From contig NW_022985212.1 in the NCBI RefSeq assembly GCF_010093535.1, forward strand, positions 273,612-337,611: DNA of 64,000 bases, given 5' to 3'. The notes under the pieces are model-generated. The model did not search any database, was not told the DNA's origin, and saw nothing but the letters and a program-made list of their open reading frames with translations. The DNA is from Lindgomyces ingoldianus (taxonomy: Eukaryota; Ascomycota; Dothideomycetes; Pleosporales; Lindgomycetaceae). Shown here in pieces: positions 35,770 to 48,530 of the stretch; positions within the stretch are counted from its first letter, which is position 1; every line of letters begins with the position of its first letter. A program made the translations under genes and the position numbers.

Positions 35770-38630
35770 TATAGGCATTCTGTTATGTCCCTGCAAACTA
35801 GGACTAGTTAAACCTAAGTCTAGCGTAGGTATTCTCTAGTGCAGATTACTTATACTAAGTGCTCCCTCTATTAGCATGTTCTATGTTATAGGACGCGCTT
35901 CTATACAGGATACATTTTCTATTATTTTATCTAAAAGCTAGAGCTTTTTAACTAACTATAAGAGATAAAAGCAAAGTTCTAGGTCTTTTAATATAGAAGG
36001 TTAGGACTTTAAAAATTACTTTCTAGAGGTTTTTTTATTTTTATTAGTCCTTAATAGCTTTAAAAAATTCCTACTGGTCTTCTTTCTTTAGTAGGTTGTA
36101 AAGTGCTTTAGCTATTTGTTAAATAGCCTTGTAGGTGTTGTAGTTGTTTCCTATAAATACTTTATAGTCTACTATTAGGCAGTGTTTTTAGTAGTTATAG
36201 CGTGCTCCGCACTTCTAGCACTAGCACTTCTAGAATTGCCTAGTAAGTTCCTTAGCAGGGACTTCTACTATAGGGTAGTCTAAGAGAAAGCGTTCTTGCT
36301 CTTTTTTAACATTTTCTTTATATTCTTAGACTTAGGTACTAGTTTAGTATCCTTTAAAAATAGCTACTTCTTATAACACCTAATTAAGGCTATAAAAGTC
36401 CTAGAATTCTACCTTCTAATATAGTATAAAGTAATTAGTAGAGGGATAGTTTCCTTTGCATCTCTAGCAAAGAGAGGATTTAACCCTTTCTTCTATCTAT
36501 TCTTCTATAAGGCTGCGTTCTATAGTAATAGCTTTTACTATTATAGTAGTATCTTTATTTTCTACTTTCTTAAAGTCTAGGCATTTTTAATAAAAGTAGC
36601 CTACTTTTCTATAGTTTAGATAGGCTTTTTTTAAAGTTACTTCTTCTACTTCTTTGTTAATAGTAGCCTGTTACCTTTTCTAGAAGCTCTGCTCTTCTTT
36701 TAGAAGGTACTATGTGTGTGTTTTACATAGCTTAGATTTATTAGCTTTTTATTATAACAAAGTGTTTTCTTTTTTTTTTTAGGTGCTAGCTTAGGCCTCT
36801 AAGGTGTTCTGCTAGGTCTTTTTTCTTGCTTACGCTTCCTATAACAGTTGTTATAAGTTGCTGCTTATTTAATAAATTTCTCTAAAGTTATTAGTTTTCT
36901 ATTATGCATAAATTTATCTTTAATTATTTTATAAAGGGCTTTTTAGTCTGTTTATTAATAGATAGCTAACTATTCGCAGAACTGTGCAGCATAATGTTAT
37001 ATAGTTTCTTTTCCTTGTTGTAGAGTGTTTATCTTGTCTGCTACTGTCTTTTCTTTGTCTATAAGTTTATAAATTATAGTAAGAGCTTTTTTAAAAAAGT
37101 CTATACTGCTAAACACTTCTTTTATTTTAGAGAAAAGTGTGTAGCTATTTACTTTAAAGTTTATCTAATTATTAGCGTAGAGTTAGAACTAGACAGCAGG
37201 TAGCCTATTAAGGTAGAGTTCTATCTATAAGATTATTTCTTTATAGGATTAGAACACTTCTTAGTTATACTGCATATATAAGTAGCATTATATAAAAAAA
37301 GGCCTAAAATCCTTTAAGTTTCTAGTAAATAGTTTAAGTAAAGACAGTCTTAAAGTTTTTTTAGCTACTATGCTTGTCTTTTCTTAAGAGGATGTTAGAT
37401 TAAAGCACTGTTTCTAGGCTTCCTAAGATGAATGATGGGTTTTAGATATGATGTATGGGATGATGATTAATTGTATTAATTAATCGATTTTTTTTTGTGT
37501 CCTCTGCTCGTGTTGCTCGGCTTTGTTTTTCCGGTCCAAGTCCCTCGCGCACTAGCCCTATGCGCGACCAGCTTGCAACATGCTGCAATTTGTTGTAAAA
37601 TATTGCAAAATGCTGCAACATGCAGCAATTTGCAGCAACATACTGTTTGAGCTTATTGCTTGTACTATGTAGCAGCTTTCGTCCAGCGTTCCTCCTGTCT
37701 TGACAGTAGGTGCGCATATCTAACAGAGGAATTTTAAAAGTTTACAAGTTCTAACTATAAGGCTTAGATCTATAGGTTTATAGTTAGAGGTTCTTAGTTT
37801 TACACTAATTATGCTATAGTTTATGTTAGGTTAATTATTTTTTATTTTATTACTCTTAATTTGCGTAGCTTTTCTTACATGTTATTTATTTACTTAATTA
37901 GAGCTTCTTTGTTAGGTGTTAGAGTCTAGCCTGTCTCTAAGAGGGCAGCGCTAATTATCTCTATATTAGTAGTAAGTTGTTAAGGATTTATACTTTATTA
38001 GAGGGGTAGTAATTAATGTTGTAATCCTTACTTAGTAGGGTCCTTTTAGATGCTGCAAGCACACAGGCCTTTTAGATTAGGTTAGAGATAGAATAGAGGA
38101 ACCTGCCTTAGATGTACAGTCCTTAGTATAGTCTAGGTATAGAGGCGTTAGAGTGGCTAAATTGTGGTTTAGACTTTAATAGCAGTATAAGGCGCTTTGT
38201 TAAACAGTTTGTAGAACAAGAGTAGAAGTGTATATAGTACAAGATACACAACTAGTATTGCAGCTTGTTAGAAAGCTAGAATGCTACTTAGTCTATAGAA
38301 TAAACTAAACATTAATCACACCTTCTAAAGGTTAATCTTTTAGGGCATTATATACATAGCAAGACCTGTAGTCTCTGCAGTCCTTAGCCTTCCCTAGCCT
38401 GCAGGCTCTGCAGTTGTCCTGTTTAACTGTTGTGCTTAGCCTTGCTAAGCCTTGCAGTCTTGCAGGTGTTCTCTTATTAGACAACGCATCTCTTAAACAG
38501 TTGCTCTCCTAGGTTAGAGTCCGGCTGTCTAGGTTCTTCTCATTCGAGCATAAAGAGTTTCTATAATTAATTGTCTAGGTAGTGGGGCTTGTTGCAGGGG
38601 CCCTGCCTAGTCCACTCGTGGACTGTAACA
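35770..38630 (-). mobile_element. Ty3/gypsy relic Gypsy-3 (5' part), interrupted by a solo LTR
   Basis: Minus-strand element whose 5' end is at 38,630 (LTR start TGTTACAGTCC on the minus strand). The segment 37,741-38,350 matches 41,420-41,760 of Gypsy-2 inverted, and 35,770-37,387 matches 42,590-44,800 inverted. The readable protein is gag: EALTIIYKL and LQQGKE blocks near 37,000-37,100, and AATYNN near 36,850. Only the 5' LTR/leader and gag-like region are present; pol and the 3' end were not found. A Copia-A solo LTR (37,393-37,735) splits it. Stops throughout. Confidence 0.68.
37393..37735 (-). repeat. Copia-A solo LTR (minus)
   Basis: Ends TGTTAGATT and ATATCTAACA; flanked by a perfect GAGGA duplication (37,388-37,392 and 37,736-37,740). 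343 bp with a short decamer array. Confidence 0.92.
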
Positions 38631-39624
38631 CCTAGCTAGACTGCTTTTAGCTATTCTTATCTCTCTAAACTTATAATAACTACTTTAGTAGTGTTAGATA
38701 TGCGCACCTACTGTCAAGACAGGAGGAACGTTTGACGAAAGCTGCTACATAGTACAAGCAATAAGCTCGAACAGTATGTTGCAGCATTTTGCAGCATTTT
38801 GCAGCATGTTGCAGCATTTTGCAGCATTTTGCAGCAAATTGCAGCATGTTGCAAGCTGGTCGCGCATAGGGCTAGTGCGCGAGGGACTCGGATCGGAAAA
38901 ACAAAAGCCGAGCAACACGAGTAGAGCAGAAAAAGGATTAATAAACCAAGACAATAAAAATGATCATCCTATACATTATATCCAAACCCATCATTCATCT
39001 TAGGAAGCCTAGAAACAGTGCTTAAATCTAACAAGTAGATATCTAGCCTATTATAAACTTTATTTTATTAAAGTTATATATGTTATTATTTTAGATGCTA
39101 TACTTAGCTTTAAATTATAATAAAAATTTTATAAAAAGCTTTTTTATAGTTATACTTACACTTAAACTTTACTTTAATCTTTAAGTAGTGCTTAATAAAC
39201 ATATTAAGCTAGTTTATGCTAATATAGCTTATATTATGCTTAGTGCGTAAAGAATTAGCTATATTAGCTATAGCTACTAGCTAGAGGGGAAATCCTTGTG
39301 CATTTAGCTTAAGTATGTGCTAAATAATTACCTACTTTTTATTATTATTTAGCTTTTATAAGTTAGCTATATAATTAGCTTAGAAAGGTTATTTAGTGTG
39401 TTAGTTACTTATTATTTTTAAAAGACTTTATAGATAGCTGTAGTGTGTTACTTAGAAAGTATTATGTTTTATTTAAAATTTTAAAGTATAAGCTATATTT
39501 AACATTTCTTTAACATGTTTAAGTAGTGTTGTTAGAAATGCATTAGCGTAAGAAAAGTAGTGTTGTAGAGTCTTAGTAAAAGTAAGTAACTTAGGTGTGT
39601 AAGCAACTCGCCTATGAAGTACGT
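38631..39624 (-). mobile_element. Pogo-2 fragment, truncated by Gypsy-3 and split by a solo LTR
   Basis: The 38,631-38,691 part (CCTAGCTAGACTGCTTTTAG) and the 39,039-39,624 part match the right half of the element at 31,071; it ends in AAGTACGT followed by TA. The left half is missing: the match begins exactly where the Gypsy-3 LTR ends, so Gypsy-3 probably inserted into it. Confidence 0.75.
38692..39033 (+). repeat. Copia-A solo LTR (plus)
   Basis: TGTTAGATATGCG to TCTAACA, 342 bp, flanked by a perfect AGTAG duplication (38,687-38,691 and 39,034-39,038). About seven decamer units. Confidence 0.92.
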
Positions 39625-39626
39625 TA

Positions 39627-39832
39627 TATATACATATATATTATACTATGTAAGAATACTTAGTTTAAGTATTCTCGTGCGTATCTTTTAGTACAGTAGG
39701 GAAAGTTGTATAGTATTAGCTTAGCAGGCAGGGCGCCTACCTTATTACAAATTTCTAGGTTAGTATAGAAACTATCTAAAGCGAAGATTTATCTTCTTTA
39801 TATACATTTTAGTTCTCTACTTAGTAATATAC
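39627..39832. other. AT-rich spacer between pogo-2 fragment and Gypsy-2
   Basis: About 200 bp; no feature recognised. Confidence 0.4.
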
Positions 39833-40230
39833 TGTTACGACCCACGATCAGACTGTAAGCCACCCACCACAGAAGCTCCGCTGTTTGGACGAACAAGGCT
39901 GGAATCCCCTAGTTGCTCCACCCGTAAGGTCACGTGACCAGACGTACAAGGAATGGACAGAGTTGTTAGACTGATGTACGGCTAAGTGTACTGTCTAGTA
40001 AGCATGCAACATTTAAATGCTATAAATGCTACAAGCGCTGCTAAGCGTTGGCGCTTGCTGTGCTTATAACGCTTAACTCTAGAGAACTCTGTGTATATAG
40101 TTTAGATCTTAACTATAATAGAAAGTTATAATTAAAGTTTAGTTTATTCTAGTTTATTACTACATAGACTAAGTAGCATTACTACTTTATAATAAAAGCA
40201 ATACTAATTATATATCTTATACTATATATA

Positions 40231-41362
40231 ACGTACCTAACGGGTTGGCCGGCCACACAGGTTGGCCGGCCACTTTTGCTAAGCCTCTACTAAACTCTAC
40301 TTATCTACATAATGCCTTAACAACAACACTAGATTAAATCTTCTAAAGAATGTTAGATACAGCTTACTCTTTAGGCTTTTAAATAAGACTTAAAACTTTT
40401 CTTGCAACACGCTACAGCTATTTATAATGTCTTTTACACAACACTAAGCAATTAACGCGCTAGATAGCCTTTACAAGCAGAATGCTAGCCTAAATTAAGG
40501 AATCTAACTAAGCTTAAAAAAAAGGTAGTTATTAAGTACATACTTAAGCTTATTACACATAGATTTCCCTCTAGGCTTACAGCTGTAGCTAATATAGCTA
40601 ATTCCTTGCCTACAGAGCGCAATTTAGGCTAGGTTAGCTTAAACTAGACTAGTATATAGGTTAAGCACTGCCCTAAGTTTATAATAAAGTTTAATTATAA
40701 GTATAATTATAAGAAAGTGCTCTATAAAGATCTAAAAGTTATCTAGGGCTAGTTTTACCTAGTAGCTAACATAAAAGCTAAGTACAGTATCTAGGATAAA
40801 AACAGGTATAACTTTAACAAGTTAAGCTTTATAATAGGCTAGATATTAACTAGAGCAGTTGTTATAGCTTTAGAGAGATAAGGACAGCTAAAGGCAATAT
40901 AGTAAGGTAATAAAAAGTAGACAATAGTTATCTAAGGCATTAACATAATAAAGTAGGCTATAAGATTATAAAGCTTTAAGTAGTAAATAAAGCTACCACA
41001 TAATATAGATTACATAAAAGAAAGCAGATTTAGGCAAAAAAAACTTTAATAGTTAAAAATAAAGCTTGTCTAACTGCTCTAAAGAAGTTTAAAGGGCGTA
41101 GTAATAGGAAAAAGCTAAAGACGCAGGTGCGCGCTAAAGAAGGTAAGCTAAGTTAAAAGCAATGTAAGTAGTGCAATTAAACTAGGCATAACTTGCGTAC
41201 ATGTAAGCTAGTAGTAAAAGTAGACTTTAAATAATATCTTATGTTGTATTACTTTATACAGGGCTAAAGTGGGCTGTTTTGCAAGAGAATAGAGTGGTTT
41301 TAGTGGGGGCTTGGCAAAAGTGGCCGGCCAACCCGTGTGGCCGGCCAACCTGTTAGGTACGT
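40231..41362 (+). mobile_element. Pogo-1 DNA transposon relic (copy 3)
   Basis: 1,132 bp between TA dinucleotides (40,229-40,230 and 41,363-41,364), inverted relative to copies 1 and 2, with the same termini and two subterminal 17-bp repeats at each end. Equal in length to copy 1. Transposase fragment on the plus strand, RIP-degraded. Confidence 0.87.
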
Positions 41363-42160
41363 TACCTTTATCTTGTTCCTAACTAGGAACTGTTTAACTT
41401 AAGCACGTTATACTGCTGTTAAAGGGCAAAGTATAGTTAGCTATACCTCTCTATCCTAGCAGCTTCACCTTAGCGGCCTGTACACCTGTCTAGAATAAGT
41501 CCTCTCCCTGCTTAAACACCTAACCTATCTCTAGGCCTAGTGTACTTTAGATACTATCTCTTTAAAGTAAAGATTATAACATTAATTACTATCTCTAATA
41601 AAATATAAATTCTTATAATACCTCTACTAATTTAGAGATAATTAGCGCTGCCTTAGTAGGGACAGGCTAGACTCTAATACTAAATAAATAAGCTCTAACT
41701 AAGTAACTAAACAATATAAGAAATAAGCTAGGCAAGCTAAAAGCATTAAAATAAGAGGTAATTAGCCTAAGATAGATGCTAGCATAGTTAACATTAACGC
41801 AAGAAGAATTATAGAATGTAAGCCTATAAGTTAAAGCTTTGCAAATTAAATTAGCTAACTTTTAAAACTTTTCTTAAAAAAAAATAAGCATTATAGCTAA
41901 AAGAAAACTCTAAGACTAGCCTTACTAAAGCTTTTTACTAGAAACTTAAAAGATCTAAGGCCTTTTTTTACATAATATTATCTTTATATGTAATATAATT
42001 AGAGAGTATTCTAAACTTATAAAGAAATAATCTTATAAATAAGACTTTAGTTTAACAGCTTACTAGCGATCTAGTTTTAACCTTATGCTAACAGCTAAAT
42101 AAACTTTAAAGTAAACAGCTATACACTTCCTCTTAAAATAAAGAAAATATTTAGTAGTAT

Positions 42161-42581
42161 TGTTAGATATGCGCACCTACTGTCAAGACAGAAGGAACGT
42201 TTGACGAAAGCTGCTACATAGTACGAGCAATAGGCTCGAACAGTATGTTGCTGCAAATTGCTGCATGTTGCAGCATTTTGCAGCATTTTGCAGCATTTTG
42301 CAGCATGTTGCAGCAAATTGCAGCATATTGCAGCAAATTGCAGCAAATTGCAGCATATTGCAGCAAATTGCAGCAAATTGCAGCATGTTGCAGGCTGGTC
42401 GCGCATAGGGCAAGTGTGCGAGGGACCCGGATCGGCAAAACAAAAAGCCGAGCAACACGAGTAGAGCAGAAAAAGAATTAATAAATGAACACAATTAATA
42501 CAATCAATCAATCATCCCATACATTATATCCAAACCCATCATTCATCTCAGGAAGCCTAGAAACAGTGCTTCAATCTAACA
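42161..42581 (+). repeat. Copia-A solo LTR (plus, long array)
   Basis: TGTTAGATATGCG to TCTAACA, 421 bp, flanked by a perfect AGTAT duplication (42,156-42,160 and 42,582-42,586). The array includes GCAGCATATT units not seen elsewhere. Confidence 0.92.
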
Positions 42582-42809
42582 AGTATAAATTCTTTTAAAG
42601 AAGCTCTTACTATAATCTATAGACTTATAGATAAAGAAAAAATAGCAGTAGATAAAATAGATGCTCTATAGCAAGGAAAGAAACTGCATAACATTATGCT
42701 ACGCAATTCTGCAAACAGTTAGCTATCTGTAGATAGATAGACTAGAAGACCCTGTGTAGAGTGTTTTATAAACGACTTAAAAAAACTATTAAAGATAAAT
42801 TTACACATA

Positions 42810-43909
42810 ACGTACTTTACAGGCGAGTTGCTTACACACCTAAGTTGCTTACTTTTGCTAAGACTCTACTAAACTACCTTTTTTACACTTATGCATTCCC
42901 TACAACACTACTTAGATGTGCTAAAAGAACATTAGATATAGCTTACGCTCTAAGCTTTTAAATAAGACATAAAACTCTTAAAGAAACATGCTACAGCTAT
43001 GTGTAAAGTCTTATAAAAGATAATAAATAACTATAGCACTAGACAACTTTTATAAGCTAATTCTACAGCTAAATTATAGAAGCTAGGTAATAAAAAGAAG
43101 TAGGTAATTATTAAGACTATACTTAAGCTATATGCGCAAGGAATTTTCTCTTAGATAGCATTTATAGCTAATATAGCTAATTCTTTGCGTGCTAAGCGTA
43201 ATCTAGGCTATATTTACATAAACTAGCCTAGTACATTTGTAAAGCGTTATTTAGAGCTTAAAGTAACATTTAAGTGTAAGTATAACTATAAAAGAGCTTT
43301 CTGCAAGAGTTCTAGAGTAATTTAAGGCAGGTTTAGCCTTATAAAGAATATTAAAGCTAAGTATAGCATCTAGGATAATAACACATATAACTTTAGCAAA
43401 ATAGGCTTTATAATTAGCTAAATATCTCTTAACTATACTTACACTTAAAACTTTACTTTAAGCTTTAAATAACACTTTATAAATGTACTAGGCTAGTTTA
43501 TGTAAACATAGCCTAGATTACACTTAGTGCGTAAAGAATTAGCTATATTAGCTATAAATGCTATCTAAGAGGAAATTCCTTACGCATATAGCTTAAGTAT
43601 AGTCTTAATAATTACCTACTTTTTTTTATTGCCTAGCCTCTATAATTTAGCTGTAGAATTAGCTTGTAAAGGTTATCTAGTGCTATAGTTATTTATTATT
43701 TTTTATAAAACTCTGCACATAGCTATAGCACATTTTTTTAAAAGTTTTATGTTTTATTTAAAAGCTTAGAGTGTAAGCTGTATCTAACATTCTTTTAGCA
43801 CGTCTAAGTAGTGTTGTAGGGAATGCATTAGTGTAGAAAGAGTAGTTTAGTAGGGTCTTAGTAAAAGTAAGCAACTTAGGTGTGTAAGCAACTCGCCTGT
43901 GAAGTACAT
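42810..43909. mobile_element. Palindromic foldback element, pogo-2 family (copy 2)
   Basis: 1,100 bp between TA dinucleotides (42,808-42,809 and 43,910-43,911). Left terminus ACGTACTTTACAGG; the right terminus has ACAT for ACGT. The halves are inverted copies (for example TAGCTAATATAGCTAATTC left, GAATTAGCTATATTAGCTA right). Confidence 0.82.
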
Positions 43910-45738
43910 TAATAAAAAACTAATAACTTTAAAAAAATTTATTAAACAAGCAGCAACTTATAACAACTATTATAGAGAATAAAAGTATAAAAAAAGACCT
44001 AGTAGCGCACCTTAGAGGCCTAAATAAGCACTAAGAAAGAAAAAAACACCTTACTATAATAAGAAGCTAATAGATCTAAGTTATATAAAACACACATAAA
44101 GCATGTTCTAAAAAAAAAGACCTTATAAAAAAAGTAACAGGCTACTATTAATAAAGAAATAAAAAAAAGATTTTTAGATAAAGCATGCCTAAACTATAAA
44201 AAAGTAGGCTACTTTTATTAGAAATGTCTAGACTCTAGAACCCTAGAGAATAAAAATTTAAGACTAGTAATAAAAGCTATAAGTGTAGTAAAAGGTCTAA
44301 CAGTAGAAAAAATTTACAATAGACTTAATAAAAGACTTTATTAGAAGTGTAGAATAAACTATAAACTAATAAATTACTTTATAAGTTATTAGAAGGTAAA
44401 AGTCTAAGATAGCTATAACATTAATTTAGCACTAGAAGAAGCTGCAGTTTATAAGAGACTACGTAAATTAACATAGGTTGTAAACTATATATAAAATGTA
44501 TAAAAAGAGAAGAAAAAGTTTTCTCTTAAGCAGCCTATGTTAGGAACACTAGTGGAAAAGCTTACACATTAATTCTAAACTAGTTAGTGCTAGAAGTGTA
44601 GAGCTAATTATAAACACTAGTACTATAAGATACTATATTAGAAGGTACTTATTAATAATAACATAAAAACTTATAAAGTAATCTTAAACATTACTAGAGT
44701 ACATTACAATATCCTAAATTAAAAAAAACTAATAGAATTTCTTCTAGAAAATCCTTTAATAAAGAGAAGGCCTTAGGTAGCTACTTACACTACTACAGAC
44801 GCTAGATCTGTGTTAGGAAAGGTCTAAGACTCTGCCCCTAGCATTAGCAATAACTAGAAAGGAGTTAGAATTACAACAGCTTAATTAGTACTACATCTTA
44901 TGTAAAAGCAAGTAGCATACTAAATTACAATGCTGCTATAAAAAGCATCTGCTTTAAATAATAAGAATAAAAAAGTACTTAAGGTAGACGCAGGTACAAC
45001 TAGTACTAGTCTACATAAACCTAAAAGATTGCGTGTTTCTATAGTACCTGTGTATAAATAGAAACTGGGTTAAACATTAGCCTACTAAGCATTAGGCTAG
45101 ATAGTGGCTAAAGACATAGAAAGTAAATAAAAACAGAGATAATAATCTAAGTAGAGAGCCTATAGAATGCAAAATGCTAAACTGCCTCTACTGCAGCTCT
45201 AGACTAAATTACAAAAACTTTTAATAAACAGAATGTAAAAAATGCAGAGACTGCATTTTCTACTATTTTTAATAAAAAGTAAACTAGGTAAATAACTAAC
45301 TTTTGTAACATTACTAAGTAGAAAACTAATAATGCTTAGTAGAAGACTGCATAGTTAAAGGCTACTAAAAGCATAGACTCTAGACAGACTACATGGCAGA
45401 ACAGGAAACTATTATAGAAAATGTTAAGAAAGATAAAACCCTAGACTACAATGTTATATACTATAACATAAAAGCACTAATAGCAGTTAGATAGGGAACT
45501 AGTTAAAGCCTTACAACAAAATTTATATTAGAAGGACGTAGAGAGACTGCCTTAATTAACAGCAGATGCACATTTACTGCTATAGACTCTGAATAAGTAG
45601 ATTACTAAGACATACTATATAGAATAAAAGATTAACTTTTTAAGGTTACTTTTACAGACGCATCCTTAATTAAGTTTAAAAAAAGATACATTTACTTTAA
45701 AATAACAGAACTTAAACTTAAAATAAAGAACACTTATA

Positions 45739-46839
45739 ACGTACTTTACAGGCAAGTTGCTTACACACCTAAGTTGCTTACTTTTACTAAGACCTTACTA
45801 AACTACTCTTCTTACACTAATGCATTTCTAACAACACTACTTAGACGTGCTAAAAAAAAACATTAGATACAGCTTATACTTTAAGCTTTTAAATAAGACA
45901 TAAAACCTTTAAAGAAATATGCTGCAGCTATGTATAAAGTCTTTTAAAAGATAATAAATAACTATAGCACTAGATAACCTTTACAAGCTAATTCTACAGC
46001 TAACTTATAAAGGCTAAGTAATAATAAAAAGCAGGTAATTATTAAGACTATACTTAAGCTATATGCACAAGAATTTTCCTTTTAAATAGCATTTATAGCT
46101 AATATAGCTAATTCTTTACGCGCTAAGCGCAATCTAGGCTATATTAGCATAAACTAGCTTAGTATGTTTAGAAAGCATTATCTAGAGCTTAAAGTAACAT
46201 TTAAGTGTAGTATAACTATAAGAGAGCTTTTTATAAAAGTTCTAAAGTAATTTAAAGCAGGTTTAGCCTTATAAAGAATATTAAAGCTAAGTATAGCATC
46301 TAAAATAATAACATGTATAACTTTAGTAAAATAGGCTTTATTATAAGCTAAATATCTATTAACTATACTTACGCTTAAAACTTTACTTTAAGCTTTAAAT
46401 AGCACTTTATAAATATACTAGGCTAGTTTATGCTAACATAGCCTAGATTACACTTAGCGCGCAAAAAATTAGCTATATTAGCTATAAATGCTACTTAAGG
46501 GGAAAATCTTTACGCATATAGCTTAAGTATAGTCTTAATAATTACTTACTCTTTATTATTACCTAGCCTTTATAAGTTAGCTATAGAATTAGCTTATAAA
46601 AGTTATCTAGTGCTGTAGTTATTTATTATTTTTTAAAAAACTTTATACATAGCTGCAGCATGTTTTTTTAAAAGTTTTATGTTTTATTTAAAACCTTAAA
46701 GTGTAAGCTATATCTAACATTCTTTTAGCATGTCTAAGTAGTGTTGTTAGAAATACATTAGTGTAAGTAGAGTAGTTTAGTAGGGTCTTAGCAAAAGTAA
46801 GCAACTTAGGTGTGTAAGCAACTTGTCTGTGAAGTACGT
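45739..46839. mobile_element. Palindromic foldback element, pogo-2 family (copy 3)
   Basis: 1,101 bp between TA dinucleotides (45,737-45,738 and 46,840-46,841), same design and nearly the same length as copies 1 and 2. The arms share the helix-turn-helix remnant. No intact frame. Confidence 0.82.
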
Positions 46840-47727
46840 TAACTAAAAGTCTATTAGCATATTGCCTTTAAAAGGAAAATATTAAGCTATACTAGGCTAT
46901 AACTAGCTATATAAACATAACTCTAAAATTAACTAGAGAAACATAACTATCTAGGCTTCTAAACAACATGCTACTATAACTTAGTTAGTGTGCTATAAGA
47001 ACACCTGCTAAATACATAAATAAGTAAAATAAGAAGCTAGCTAGCATCTTAAAAAATAAAAAATAAAAAGGTTTCTTTACTAGAAACTTAAAGCTAGAGT
47101 AATTTAAATAATAAAGAAAGAACTTAAAGAAACTACGCTTAAGAAGATGCTTACTAATAAAGAAGTAAATAGGCTAAAATATAATAACTAGTGCAACAAC
47201 TAGGGCACACAATCTCTAAAGAATATAGTAACTATTAGGATATGTTTAAAACCTCTAAAGACCTAAAAGAACTTCTACTGCATTAGCTATAAGACTATGC
47301 TATAAACCTAAAGCTAAACCTATAGCTAAAAACCTATAAGCTAAGACTCTTAACAAAACTCTAAAAAAAAAGGCGTTACAAGAATATATAAACAAGATGC
47401 TAGTAAGAGGCCACATCTAAAAAAGTAATAGCTTAATAGTATTAGTAGTAGTGTTTATAAAAAAGAAGGAAGGGAAAATTAAAGTTTACTAGAACTATTA
47501 AACCCTTAATAAAAACACTATTTAAGACTAGTTTCTACTCTTTATTATATAAAACATTATAAACTAGCTAAAAAGAACTAAACACTTTATAAAGTTTAAC
47601 ATATAAGATAGGTTTAACAAGATAATAATTAAGAAAGGCTATAAATAGATAACTACATTCTAAATTTTAGGCGCCTTATATAAACTTTTTATTATGCTAT
47701 TTAAACTAACTAACGCTCTAGCTACTT

Positions 47728-47911
47728 GATGTTACTTTAAAGGTATTATATTTTATTTAAAAGCCTAAAGTGTAAGCTGTATCTAATGTTCTTTTAGCAT
47801 GTTTAAGTAGTTAGTGTTGTTAGAAATGCATTAGTGTAGAAAAAGTAGTTTAGTAGAGTCTTAGTAAAGTAAGTAACTTAGGTGTGTAAGCAACTCTCCT
47901 GTAGTGTACGT
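47728..47911. mobile_element. Foldback element right-end fragment
   Basis: The last 184 bp of a pogo-2/foldback element (AAAGCCTAAAGTGTAAGC ... GTGTACGT, then TA), fused directly to broken Gypsy-2 reverse transcriptase. Confidence 0.7.
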
Positions 47912-47913
47912 TA

Positions 47914-48530
47914 AAGTAGAAAGCATAAAGTATAGAAAAGACTATAAAACAGCATTAATAAATAAATTCTTAAAAAGACTTAGAGGTTTAGCAAAGAATA
48001 TATATACATATAATAGCATGTAATAAAATGTTATGTGCTTAAGGCTAGGCTAAAAGCTTTCTAGAAAGAGTCTAAGCATGTCTAAGTTAACTAAAACATG
48101 CAAAGCAATATCTTAAGCTCTACTAGTAGTAGAATTATATATAGTTATAACTAGTAGGTTTTAAAAGCACTGTTTAAAGGTAAATTACTAAATATTAAAT
48201 AGAATCTATTCTAGAAGCTACTTAGAAGACATCTACTTTAAACTCTATAAGTTTTGCTTTACTAAACAATACTATACACTTTATTATGTAAAAATAAGCT
48301 GTTTGTAAGTTTGTTTCAAAAGTGCTTTCTATTTAGTACTACCTTTACAGCTGTATAGGCTAGCAGATCTTACATTTTAAAAGCACCTTTGTATAGAGAA
48401 TGAATTATAGATTTTACTTGCTAACGCTTGTAAAATAAAGTATATATATATTTTATTTCAACCCACTAAGCTTTTAAGAATTTATCTACTAATATAATTC
48501 TATACTTCTCTTCTACGCTAGTGGCTCTAC
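47914..48530. other. AT-rich tail of the repeat block
   Basis: No family recognised. Composition returns to normal over a short interval around 48,500-48,560. Confidence 0.4.

Larger units (their letters stand above)
39833..47727 (+). mobile_element. Ty3/gypsy relic Gypsy-2 with four later insertions
   Basis: Begins TGTTACGACCC (a GC-richer first 250 bp, probably LTR) and shares leader sequence with Gypsy-3 (TAGACTAAGTAGCAT, TTATACTGCTRTTAAAG). gag-like sequence runs from about 41,850 to 45,650 and the start of reverse transcriptase from 47,430 (VFIKKKEGKIKVY, then FNKIIIKKGYK and FKLTNALAT near 47,630-47,725). Inserted in it are a pogo-1 copy (40,231-41,362), a Copia-A solo LTR (42,161-42,581) and two foldback elements (42,810-43,909 and 45,739-46,839). 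It breaks off at 47,727 in the middle of reverse transcriptase, where a foldback fragment begins. Stops throughout. Confidence 0.72.

Noticed and set aside
242..48530. Search for tRNA and rRNA genes in the AT-rich block
   Set aside because: No cloverleaf-like or rRNA-like segments were recognised by eye; a covariance-model scan would be needed to exclude diverged ones.
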